Source of the DNA: an uncultured Clostridia bacterium
Lineage (GTDB): Bacteria > Bacillota > Clostridia > Lachnospirales > Bianqueaceae
NCBI GenBank assembly: GCA_944383515.1
Contig: CALWPV010000083.1
Span: forward strand, 1-45,805
DNA: 45,805 bases
Direction of reading: 5' to 3'
Shown here: positions 33,260 to 45,805 of the stretch, piece by piece
Layout of the letters: each line of letters opens with the position of its first letter
How positions within the stretch are numbered: the stretch's first letter is position 1
Notes under the pieces: model-generated
Database searches by the model: none
What the model was told of the DNA's origin: nothing
Seen by the model: only the letters and a program-made list of their open reading frames with translations
Translations under genes and position numbers: made by a program

Positions 33260-35011
33260 ATGAATACAGTTAAAAAACCAATTATAAGAAAAATTGAGGA
33301 TAACGAATTAGGATTAGAGAAATTTCAGACGTCTTTGCAAGAAAATGAACTAAAAAAAGAAAGTGATTTATTACTACGCTTTCCCACCGTATATATTCAT
33401 CATTGGAAAGAAACGGATGATTACGAGGTCTATGTCGGTGAATCGAACGATATTGTTCGTAGGACGAAACAACACTATGAAGCTGGGAATAAACCTGGCA
33501 AATGGCAGCATGAGTTAACCCGAAAGAATGCCAGCTTGTATATAATAGGGCATGAACACTTTAATAAATCATTAACAATGGACATTGAAAACAGGCTGAT
33601 GCTATACATGACGGGCATACAAAAGGTCCGCAAGATACATAATTTAAGGGGAAATTTACAGAACCGGTATTATCCAGATACAGAATTAGACAGTATTTTT
33701 CATAGTATTTGGAGTGAGCTTCGGAAAGACAATCAGGAACTTTTTCCAAGGGAAAGTGATGTCCAATCTTCTGCCTTGTTTAAAGCTTCTCCTTTACATA
33801 AATTAACAGATACTCAGAAAGAAATTAAAGAATGTATTTTACAGAAGATTTTTGAAGGGCTGGAAAAAGAACAGGAACATCAGCTTATATTTATTGACGG
33901 CGAAGCTGGAACAGGGAAAACAGTATTGAATAGTAGTACTTTTTATGAAATATTTGCGAGAGCGGAAGAACAAAATACTGAAAACCTACGTTGTTTTTTA
34001 TTAGTCAATCACGATGAGCAGATTACAGTATACAGACATATAGCGAAAAAACTGGGGATTACAGATAAATACGGTGATATAGTCAAAAAGCCTACTTCAT
34101 TTATTAATCATCATTCTCCAGAAGACCCGATTGATGTAGCTTTTATTGACGAAGCGCATCTTTTGCTAACCCAAGGCAAACAATCTTATCAAGGAAAGAA
34201 TCAGCTTCAAGATATTATAGAAAGAGCAAAGGTTACGGTGGTCATGTTTGACGAAAATCAAATTTTGACTACAGAACAATATTGGGAAGAACAAATATTA
34301 GAATTGTATCGCAATCTTGCAATGGAACAAGAGAATCATTATGAATTAAAAGAGCAGCTTAGAATGAAAGCTTCTCCCAAAATCATAACATGGCTAGATG
34401 ATTTTACAAAGCGAAGAATTCTCTCACCTATACCCAAAGGAGACGAATACGAAATAAAAGTTTTTGAAACACCGTATGATCTAGAAAAAACGATTCGAAA
34501 AAAAGCTTCAAATGAGAAGCACAAATTATCAAGACTAATTGCGACGTATGATTGGGATTATAAATCTAATGAAGCGCCTACGGTCACAGGTACTCCGTTT
34601 TGGGAAGTCATAATCGGGAACTGGCACAAACCATGGAATAGGGAGCTAGATAGAACGTTAGACAGAAAAACTAAAATTGCGAACAATACTTTGGCATGGG
34701 CAGAACAGCCTCAGACCATCGATGAGGTTGGATCTACATTTACAATACAGGGCTTTGATTTAAACTATTCGGGAGTGATTCTCGGCCCCTCTGTAAAATA
34801 TCGAGAAGGAAGGATTATTTTTGATTCGTCGGCCAGCTCGAACAAGAAGGCAATTCAAAATAGAACGTTGTCAGACGGGAGCAAACAAAATTTTGGAGAA
34901 ATTTTAATTCAGCATGAGGTACGTGTTTTAATGACTCGTGGTGTAGAAGGATTATATATTTATGCCTGCGACGACGCATTGCGTGAGGCTCTTTTAAACG
35001 CAGCGAAATAA
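33260..35011 (+). CDS. GIY-YIG domain fused to DUF2075 P-loop ATPase/helicase
   Basis: A 583-residue fusion. Residues about 45-130 look like a GIY-YIG nuclease-type domain (VYIHHW, then YEVYVGESNDIVRRTKQHY, with conserved Arg and a later Glu in DIENRLMLYM). Residues about 185-575 form a DUF2075-type superfamily 1-like ATPase: Walker A GEAGTGKT (Gly214-Thr221), Walker B VAFIDEAHLL, a motif III-like VVMFDENQIL, and late helicase-type motifs (QGFDLNYSGVILG, VLMTRGVEGLYIYA). It would bind or unwind nucleic acid with ATP and perhaps cut it. Start by GAAAGGG (33244-33250). The gene is AT-rich, unlike its left neighbours, a sign of transfer. A MazG-like gene follows 22 bases later, so they are one operon. 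Confidence 0.85.
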   Translation: MNTVKKPIIRKIEDNELGLEKFQTSLQENELKKESDLLLRFPTVYIHHWKETDDYEVYVGESNDIVRRTKQHYEAGNKPGKWQHELTRKNASLYIIGHEHFNKSLTMDIENRLMLYMTGIQKVRKIHNLRGNLQNRYYPDTELDSIFHSIWSELRKDNQELFPRESDVQSSALFKASPLHKLTDTQKEIKECILQKIFEGLEKEQEHQLIFIDGEAGTGKTVLNSSTFYEIFARAEEQNTENLRCFLLVNHDEQITVYRHIAKKLGITDKYGDIVKKPTSFINHHSPEDPIDVAFIDEAHLLLTQGKQSYQGKNQLQDIIERAKVTVVMFDENQILTTEQYWEEQILELYRNLAMEQENHYELKEQLRMKASPKIITWLDDFTKRRILSPIPKGDEYEIKVFETPYDLEKTIRKKASNEKHKLSRLIATYDWDYKSNEAPTVTGTPFWEVIIGNWHKPWNRELDRTLDRKTKIANNTLAWAEQPQTIDEVGSTFTIQGFDLNYSGVILGPSVKYREGRIIFDSSASSNKKAIQNRTLSDGSKQNFGEILIQHEVRVLMTRGVEGLYIYACDDALREALLNAAK

Positions 35012-35033
35012 AATTAACTTCAGGAGAAACAGG

Positions 35034-35366
35034 ATGACGCAAGAAATAGTAGACATGATTTTAAAATTTCGGGACGAAAGGAATTGGAAACAGTTTCATA
35101 ATCCGAAAGATATGGCGATATCGATCGCTTTAGAAGCCGCTGAACTCTTAGAAGTGTTTCAGTGGAGCGCACAAAATGTGGATTGTGAAGATAAGAAAGA
35201 AAAAATGAAGGAAGAATTGGCTGATGTGTTGATATATTCCGTTATGATGGCAGATTTATGCGGATTTGACTTGGAGGAGATTATAAAGGAGAAATTGGAG
35301 AGAAATGGAAAGAAGTATCCTGTAGAGAAGTCAAAGAATAGGAAAATGAAATATGATCAGTTGTAG
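35034..35366 (+). CDS. MazG-like nucleotide pyrophosphohydrolase
   Basis: A 110-residue all-helical protein of the MazG/dUTPase-like superfamily, which cleaves nucleoside triphosphates to monophosphate and pyrophosphate. The metal-binding acidic helices are visible: ALEAAELLEVFQW (about 30-42) and EELADVLIYSVMMADLCGFD (about 62-81). The start follows CAGGAGA (35021-35027). It is coupled by spacing to the GIY-YIG/DUF2075 gene and shares its AT-rich composition. Short stand-alone members like this can act on normal or modified nucleotides; a role in depleting or sensing nucleotides during phage attack is possible but inferred. Confidence 0.88.
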   Translation: MTQEIVDMILKFRDERNWKQFHNPKDMAISIALEAAELLEVFQWSAQNVDCEDKKEKMKEELADVLIYSVMMADLCGFDLEEIIKEKLERNGKKYPVEKSKNRKMKYDQL

Positions 35367-35443
35367 AATGCTGATTTTTGGAAATTATTTAGTTTGACGT
35401 AAAATTATCTATATGCAAAATTAAATTGTAGCAATATGCACTA

Positions 35444-35472
35444 TTGACATGCCTGCGATAAAATGATATATA
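35444..35472 (+). promoter_or_regulatory. strong extended -10 promoter of the cas operon
   Basis: TTGACA (35444-35449) and TATATA (35467-35472), 17 bases apart, with TG at 35464-35465, giving an extended -10. Nearby possible operators are the dyad AAGCA/TGCTT at 35475-35489 over the start of transcription, and ATATGCA repeated at 35411 and 35434. The cas3 start is 60 bases downstream. Confidence 0.82.
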
Positions 35473-35507
35473 TAAAGCATAGCTTGCTTCTATTCAAATT
35501 TAGTTAG

Positions 35508-39873
<4,366 letters not shown>

Positions 39874-39885
39874 GGAGGGGGTATT

Positions 39886-40479
39886 TTGAAAGCGTTAGAA
39901 GTAAGGCAATACGTAAAAAACCGGATTCAGTGGCTGCAGGATATGCCGGAACACCCACGTAAAGCTGCATTAGCCAATCTTCGGCGGGGTATAGGTCGGA
40001 TTCCTGGTGACATGCCAGAACTATGGGGCATGTATCTGCAGGACTTGCCAGAGAGCATGCAGCGGGAGAGTGGCTACCCTACGCGGGAAGAATGGGCGGT
40101 ATATTTGTCCCTTACACTGTATGCCATGCACCAACAGGGACACTCGCTTCCGGCAGACAGTATGAACCAGGAAGGCGAGCGCTTTGGCCGTTGCGTCAGA
40201 AAATTGATTCCGCCAGAGGAAAGGCCGGAAGACAGCAGCATTTTGCGGCGATTTAACGCTCTGGCTACGGCCGCAGATATGCAGGAATGTGCTCACTATT
40301 TGCGAGGAGTAATTCAATTACTGCGTGCGGAATCCATTCCTTTGGACTATCCGCAGCTAGCGTGGGATTTATATGAACTGCAGCTGCCAGATTTGGCACC
40401 AAGGGTGCGCCTTCGTTGGGGACAAGATTTTTACAGAATATCTGAAAAAGTTGAAAAGGAGAAGAACAATGAGGAATAA
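39886..40479 (+). CDS. casB: Cascade small subunit CasB/Cse2 (Cas11e)
   Basis: A 197-residue helical protein in the Cse2 position; two copies normally line the Cascade belly and hold the non-target strand. It appears to start at TTG (39886), with AAGGAGGGG (39872-39880) at the right distance and no ATG nearby. The N-terminus KALEVRQYVKNRIQWLQ and RKAALANLRRGIG fit the family. The end overlaps casC by 11 bases. The weak UUG start could lower its translation. Confidence 0.9.
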   Translation: MKALEVRQYVKNRIQWLQDMPEHPRKAALANLRRGIGRIPGDMPELWGMYLQDLPESMQRESGYPTREEWAVYLSLTLYAMHQQGHSLPADSMNQEGERFGRCVRKLIPPEERPEDSSILRRFNALATAADMQECAHYLRGVIQLLRAESIPLDYPQLAWDLYELQLPDLAPRVRLRWGQDFYRISEKVEKEKNNEE

Positions 40480-41539
40480 CAGACTTTATATTGATTTTCA
40501 TATTTTGCAGACCGTTCCACCAAGCTGTGTTAACCGGGATGACACAGGAAGCCCTAAAACGGCTCGGTATGGAGGTACGACTCGTGCCCGTGTCTCTTCA
40601 CAGGCATGGAAACATGCGATGCGCAAAATGTTTAGAGATTCTTTATTGAGTCAGGAAGAGTTGGGACAGAGAACAAAGAAAATTGTAGAAATGGTTGCTG
40701 CGCAGATTTCTGCTCTGGATCCGGAAAAAGAGGCAGAAAACCTGGCCCAAAAATCTCTGGAAAATGCGGGATTAAAGATTTCTAGTGTAGAGAAAGGAAC
40801 AGATGCTTTATTTTTCATGAGTTATGCCCAGGCAAAGGCTTTGGCTCAGCTAGCAGTAGCTGGGTGTGAGGACAAAAAAGAATATAAACTTGCATTAAAA
40901 AAAGCTCCGTCGGTGGATATGGTGCTGTTTGGACGTATGGTAGCTAGTGACCCTTCTTTGAATTATGATGCTGCTGCGCAAGTGGCGCATAGTATTTCTA
41001 CCCATGCGGTTCAAAATGAATATGATTATTTTACTGCAGTAGATGATTGTGCACCAGAGGATAATGCCGGCGCCGGTCATTTGGGAACGGTAGAGTATAA
41101 TTCCTCCACTTTGTATCGTTACGCCACGCTTAATGTTAGAGAACTGGAAGAACATTTGGGAAAAGAGGAAACAGTAAAAGTAATTCGAGCATTTGCAGAA
41201 GCCTTTATTCGGTCTATGCCCACAGGAAAACAAAATACTTTTGCAAACCGGACGCTGCCGGATGCAGTATATATCACACTTCGGCAAGACCAGCCAGTCA
41301 ATCTTTGCGGCGCTTTTGAACAGGCAGTTCCAGCCAGCAATCAGGGATTTGTAGAAGCGTCTAAAAAGAGGTTAACCAGTTATGCTCAGCAGGTTTATCA
41401 GGAATATGTAGGAAAACCGAAACAGGAGTTTGCGATTGGGTCTGGAATGGAAGCATTGGCAGAGGCTCTGCCAATGGATCAGTTGCTGAACAAATTAGAG
41501 GCAGCGGTATGTGAGGAGCTAGACCGGGAGGAGGCGTAA
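40469..41539 (+). CDS. casC: Cascade backbone subunit CasC/Cse4 (Cas7e)
   Basis: A 356-residue Cas7e protein, six copies of which wrap the crRNA spacer. The N-terminus YIDFHILQTVPPSCVNRDD, then ARVSSQAWKHAMRK, is diagnostic. The start at 40469 follows AAAAGGAG (40454-40461); a longer frame from 40373 would lie within casB. It is coupled to casB by an 11-base overlap and followed after 2 bases by casD. Confidence 0.95.
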   Translation: MRNNRLYIDFHILQTVPPSCVNRDDTGSPKTARYGGTTRARVSSQAWKHAMRKMFRDSLLSQEELGQRTKKIVEMVAAQISALDPEKEAENLAQKSLENAGLKISSVEKGTDALFFMSYAQAKALAQLAVAGCEDKKEYKLALKKAPSVDMVLFGRMVASDPSLNYDAAAQVAHSISTHAVQNEYDYFTAVDDCAPEDNAGAGHLGTVEYNSSTLYRYATLNVRELEEHLGKEETVKVIRAFAEAFIRSMPTGKQNTFANRTLPDAVYITLRQDQPVNLCGAFEQAVPASNQGFVEASKKRLTSYAQQVYQEYVGKPKQEFAIGSGMEALAEALPMDQLLNKLEAAVCEELDREEA

Positions 41540-41541
41540 GT

Positions 41542-42225
41542 ATGCCTACATTGTTGCTGCGCCTAGCGGCGCCTTTACAAGCCTGGGGGCTGGATTCAAA
41601 GTTTGAAGTACGGAAAACTAATAGAGAACCAACGAAAAGCGGTGTAGTAGGCCTTTTAGCAGCAGCCCTCGGCAGGAAAAGAGACAATCAGGAAGGGTTA
41701 CAAAGGTTGAACCAATTGCGTTTTGCGGTGCGAGTTGATCAGGAGGGAAACCTTCTGACAGATTTTCATATGGTGAGAAGTGAGAAAACCTCTTATGTTA
41801 CTTACCGTTATTATTTAGAAGACGCCATTTTTCTTGCGGGGCTGGAAAGCAAAAATCGGACGATACTGGAAGAGCTGGAGCAAGCACTGCACTATCCTGC
41901 GTTTCCCTTGTTTCTAGGCCGTCGCTCCTGTCCGCCTACATTGCCACTTTGTTTGGGGATTCGGGAAAAAGGATTGTTAGAAACCCTGAGTACTGAGCCT
42001 TGGCAGGGGGCAGAAAACAATAGAGAAAAGAACAGAAAAATGCGTATCCTTATCGATGCAAATCCCGCAGAATACGGGGCTGTTTTTCAAAAAGATTTGC
42101 CTCTTTCATTCCATCCGGTTCACAGGCAGTATGGTTATCGAAATGTTCGAGAACTAGAGGTTGCACTTCCACAGACACTGGTATGGGAAGAGACTGAGCA
42201 TGATCCATTTGCGGAATTGGAGTGA
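41542..42225 (+). CDS. casD: Cascade subunit CasD (Cas5e)
   Basis: A 227-residue Cas5e protein, which caps the crRNA 5' handle. The N-terminus LLLRLAAPLQAWGLDSKF is the family hallmark, followed by PTKSGVVGLLAAALGR. GGGAGGAGG just before the stop of casC serves as ribosome binding site. A gap of 6 bases separates it from casE. Confidence 0.94.
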   Translation: MPTLLLRLAAPLQAWGLDSKFEVRKTNREPTKSGVVGLLAAALGRKRDNQEGLQRLNQLRFAVRVDQEGNLLTDFHMVRSEKTSYVTYRYYLEDAIFLAGLESKNRTILEELEQALHYPAFPLFLGRRSCPPTLPLCLGIREKGLLETLSTEPWQGAENNREKNRKMRILIDANPAEYGAVFQKDLPLSFHPVHRQYGYRNVRELEVALPQTLVWEETEHDPFAELE

Positions 42226-42231
42226 ATAAAA

Positions 42232-42894
42232 ATGTATTTATCTAGAGTAGAGTTAGATACAAAGCGCCGCAGTACTATGGCTGCTCTTATCGCACCGCAA
42301 AAATTTCATGGTGCGATAGAAAGTAGCTTTCCAGGAGAACGCCGCCGGCGGCTGTGGCGCCTAGATCGGTTAGGAGGAAAACTATATTTGTTACTTCTCA
42401 GTGAACAAAAACCTGACCTTACCAAAGTAGCAGCACAATTCGGTAGCGGAAGAATGCCTGAAACCAAAGAATATAATTCCTTCTTGCAGCGAATTCAGCC
42501 GGGAAGTATATGGCAGTTTCGGTTGACGGCTAATCCTACCAAAAGCCGGATAGATCCAGTGAGTCATGGAGATAAGTGTTCGTTGAAACGCGGCAAAGTA
42601 CAGGCTTGTAGCACGGTGGACTTTCAGGAAATGTGGCTGAGACAACGGGCGGAAAAGCATGGTTTTATACTGCCAGAAGACGGAGTTACTATTACTGCTT
42701 CTCGCTGGCTTCACTTTGTGAAAGGAAATAGTACAGATCGAACGGTATCTTTGTTATCGGTTACTTATGAAGGCGTTCTGCAGGTGACGGATGTAAAGCT
42801 GTTTCGCTGTTTGTTGACAGAAGGAATAGGTAGGGGTAAAGCTTATGGCCTTGGGTTAATGACGATAATGCATTATGGAGGTACTCATGGCTGA
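42232..42894 (+). CDS. casE: crRNA endoribonuclease CasE (Cas6e)
   Basis: A 220-residue Cas6e nuclease that cuts pre-crRNA at the base of each repeat hairpin and stays bound to it. His26 (PQKFHGAIESSFP) is at the position of the catalytic histidine of characterised Cas6e proteins. The C-terminal glycine-rich loop GIGRGKAYGLGLM contacts RNA. The repeat hairpin it should recognise (CCCCGC-GTAT-GCGGGG) is present downstream. The end overlaps cas1 by 8 bases. Confidence 0.95.
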   Translation: MYLSRVELDTKRRSTMAALIAPQKFHGAIESSFPGERRRRLWRLDRLGGKLYLLLLSEQKPDLTKVAAQFGSGRMPETKEYNSFLQRIQPGSIWQFRLTANPTKSRIDPVSHGDKCSLKRGKVQACSTVDFQEMWLRQRAEKHGFILPEDGVTITASRWLHFVKGNSTDRTVSLLSVTYEGVLQVTDVKLFRCLLTEGIGRGKAYGLGLMTIMHYGGTHG

Positions 42895-43837
42895 GATTCC
42901 AGGCATGATTCGGCCAGACTTACAGGCGCTTCCCCGTATAAAAGATCGAATGACATTCTTATATTTGGAGCACTGTACGCTAGGGCGTCAGGATGGTGCA
43001 ATAACAGTGACGGATGAAAGGGGAGTTGTGCATGTGCCGGCGGCTGCCATTTCTGTATTATTGCTTGGGCCGGGTACTCGTGTGACTCACCGGGCAATGG
43101 AATTAATGGGAGATGCTGGTGTGGGCATTGTTTGGGTCGGTGAACAGGGAGTACGGTATTATGCTCATGGCCGATCTTTAACGACGCATACCCGTTTGTT
43201 ACAAAGACAGGCGGAGCTGGTTAGCCATACGCGAAAGCATTTAGAGGTAGTGCGTAAAATGTATCAACTTCGTTTTCCCGATGAGGACGTTTCTCGTTTG
43301 ACTATGCAGCAGCTACGTGGAAGAGAAGGGAGCCGGGTACGAGCGGCTTACCGGGAGGCATCTCGCAAAACGGGAGTTCCTTGGAATGGACGGGTCTATC
43401 AGACGGAAGATTTTGAAGCGGGAGATAGCGTTAATCAGGCGCTTTCTGCCGGCCATGCCTGTCTTTATGGTCTGGCCCATGCGGTCATTGTTGCGCTGGG
43501 GTGTTCGCCAGGCCTGGGCTTTGTACATGTGGGCCATGAATGCTCTTTTGTGTATGATATTGCAGATCTATACAAGGCGGAAATTACTATTCCCATTGCG
43601 TTTACAATAGCGGCTGAGAATCCAGAAAATTTGCCTTCAATAGTTCGTCGGAGAGTAAGAGATGCCATGGTGGAGCACCGTATTCTGGAAAGAATGGTGC
43701 GGGATATTCGCTGGTTGTTGTTGGAAACAGAGGAAGAGGCATCTAAAGAAAATGCTGTGTATCTTTGGGACAACCATGTAGGAACTGTGGACAATGGAAT
43801 CAATTATGCAGAGAAGGGAGGCGATAAGACATTTTAG
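42887..43837 (+). CDS. cas1: CRISPR integrase Cas1 (type I-E)
   Basis: A 316-residue Cas1e integrase that inserts new spacers at the leader end with Cas2. The start at 42887 (MAEIPGMIRPDLQALPR) follows ATGGAGGT (42875-42882); a slightly longer frame begins within that site. Metal ligands are expected in REGSRVRAAY (Glu), GFVHVGHE (His) and FVYDIADLYK (Asp), all intact. The stop at 43835-43837 lies inside the apparent start of cas2, so the two are coupled. Confidence 0.95.
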   Translation: MAEIPGMIRPDLQALPRIKDRMTFLYLEHCTLGRQDGAITVTDERGVVHVPAAAISVLLLGPGTRVTHRAMELMGDAGVGIVWVGEQGVRYYAHGRSLTTHTRLLQRQAELVSHTRKHLEVVRKMYQLRFPDEDVSRLTMQQLRGREGSRVRAAYREASRKTGVPWNGRVYQTEDFEAGDSVNQALSAGHACLYGLAHAVIVALGCSPGLGFVHVGHECSFVYDIADLYKAEITIPIAFTIAAENPENLPSIVRRRVRDAMVEHRILERMVRDIRWLLLETEEEASKENAVYLWDNHVGTVDNGINYAEKGGDKTF

Positions 43838-44703
43838 TTATTACCATGACGGATTGCCCGCCAAGACTGCGTGGAGATCTTTCTAAATGGCTATGCGAGA
43901 TTAATACGGGTGTTTATGTAGGGCAGGTCAACAGCCGAGTAAGAGATGCTTTGTGGAAGCGTATTTGCCAGAATCTGAAAAATGGGCGAGCCACCATGGT
44001 CTTTTCCACTGATAACGAACAAAGAATGGATTTTTGCGTGCATAATGCGACATGGGAACCAGTGGATTTTGACGGCATTAAACTTATGAGGCGACCATTA
44101 CTGCAGAATGTGAAAACAGATGCGGAACTAAAACCAGGCTTCAGCAAAGCAGCTCAGATGCAATGGGCTTCAAAAAGAAAAGCTGCTGCTTTCAAAGCAA
44201 AAGAGAGGTATGTTTTGATTGATCTGGAAACCACAGGACTGCAGCATTCAACGGACGAAATCTTGGAGCTGGGTGCGATTCGTGTGGAAGAAGGAGCACC
44301 CGTTGAGGAATTTTCTAAATTGGTAAAGGGAAATAAAATTATCCCCTCATCCGTTATAGAACTTACTCATATAACACAAGAAATGAGAGAAAAACAAGGT
44401 CTCTCTTTAGAAGAGTCTTTGAGGGCATTTATCGAGTTTGTTGGAAAAGACCTGTTGGTTGGATATAATATTTCTTTTGATATGGATTTTCTACGAATTG
44501 CTTGTAAGCAGTGTGGCTTTCCAATTTTGGCAAACCGGTGTTTGGATTTACAAAACGTGGCTCGTCGGAAAGTTCGTGGGCTTCCAAATTGGAAATTGAC
44601 AACTGTGGCAGAACATTTTTCCATTCCGGTGAAAGCTGCTCATAGAGCCTTGGAAGATTGCAGGTTGGCTTATGCAGTATATTGCAAACTAAATGAAATG
44701 TGA
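43831..44703 (+). CDS. cas2: Cas2e fused to a DnaQ-like 3'-5' exonuclease
   Basis: A 290-residue fusion. Residues 1 to about 100 are Cas2e (PPRLRGDLSKWLCEINTGVYVG). Residues about 125-290 are a DEDDh exonuclease: Asp131/Glu133 in LIDLETTG, Asp217 in GYNISFDMDFL, His271 and Asp276 in HRALEDCRLAY. Such Cas2-DnaQ fusions are known in other type I-E systems and trim prespacers before integration. Start: the first ATG (43846) would remove the opening beta strand, while five codons upstream an ATT (43831) restores ILVITMTDCPPRLRG, matching the LVIVTT-type Cas2e start. A good AAGGGAGG site (43814-43821) lies 9 bases before the ATT and 24 before the ATG. I therefore infer an AUU start, overlapping cas1 by 7 bases. 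Confidence 0.9.
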   Translation: MLVITMTDCPPRLRGDLSKWLCEINTGVYVGQVNSRVRDALWKRICQNLKNGRATMVFSTDNEQRMDFCVHNATWEPVDFDGIKLMRRPLLQNVKTDAELKPGFSKAAQMQWASKRKAAAFKAKERYVLIDLETTGLQHSTDEILELGAIRVEEGAPVEEFSKLVKGNKIIPSSVIELTHITQEMREKQGLSLEESLRAFIEFVGKDLLVGYNISFDMDFLRIACKQCGFPILANRCLDLQNVARRKVRGLPNWKLTTVAEHFSIPVKAAHRALEDCRLAYAVYCKLNEM

Positions 44704-44747
44704 TTTTGGAAGCAGAAAGAATGGCTTTAAATAGGTTTTTTTTTAGT
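44704..44747 (+). promoter_or_regulatory. CRISPR leader (short, T-rich)
   Basis: Only 44 bases separate the cas2 stop from the first repeat. They contain an AT-rich core and nine consecutive Ts just before the array. It is the expected place for spacer insertion, so the first spacer here should be the newest. Part of the leader function may lie within the end of cas2. Confidence 0.65.

Positions 44748-45805
<1,058 letters not shown>

Overview
The window looks like chromosome of a Gram-positive, probably strictly anaerobic Clostridia (Bacillota). The support is: strong AAGGAGG-type ribosome binding sites, near-consensus TTGACA-N17-TATAAT promoters, an oxygen-sensitive two-subunit iron-sulfur serine dehydratase, glutamine synthetase III, NlpC/P60 and SpoIID-like cell-wall proteins, and lipobox lipoproteins. 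No genus can be named from the sequence alone. Most of the first 32 kb is moderately GC-rich and dense. Around 32.7-35.5 kb the DNA becomes clearly AT-rich and gene-poor, which suggests acquired DNA.

Layout. (1) 1-7.7 kb: a Gfo/Idh/MocA oxidoreductase; serine dehydratase subunits sdaAB-sdaAA; a secreted SH3-NlpC/P60 peptidoglycan hydrolase; an unusual sigma factor joined to a membrane anchor and a large outside domain, followed by a lipoprotein. (2) 7.9-17.7 kb: a transglutaminase-like protein and glutamine synthetase III; an Xre repressor and small membrane protein read leftward from a promoter buried in a twin-palindrome operator; a SpoIID-like/peptidoglycan-binding protein; HtrA protease; an aldo/keto reductase with ferredoxin clusters; a NagB-GNAT fusion. 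(3) 17.7-29.5 kb: one tightly packed transcription unit, natA-like/natB-like ABC exporter, a HEAT-THUMP-methyltransferase, then four coupled genes matching the DUF2397/DUF2398/TIGR02680/DUF2399 set, i.e. a type II Wadjet (JetABCD) SMC system that restricts circular foreign DNA. (4) 29.5-32.7 kb: a leftward membrane GGDEF protein, a small unknown gene, and a WYL-domain regulator.

(5) 32.7-35.4 kb: a roughly 600-bp gene-free stretch with a strong promoter, then a two-gene AT-rich module: a GIY-YIG domain fused to a DUF2075 P-loop ATPase, and a MazG-like nucleotide pyrophosphohydrolase. (6) 35.4-45.8 kb: a complete type I-E CRISPR-Cas operon (cas3, casA-E, cas1, cas2) from a strong extended -10 promoter, ending in a Cas2-DnaQ exonuclease fusion that appears to start at an AUU codon. 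It is followed 44 bp later by an array of 18 identical 28-bp repeats (the last cut by the window end) and 17 whole spacers.

Regions 3, 5 and 6 form a defence island: anti-plasmid Wadjet, adaptive CRISPR immunity, and an AT-rich GIY-YIG/DUF2075-MazG pair that is the best candidate here for an undescribed system. The WYL protein and the long non-coding stretch between them may take part in regulation, but nothing in the sequence proves it. Family names are recognised by eye; no database search was run.
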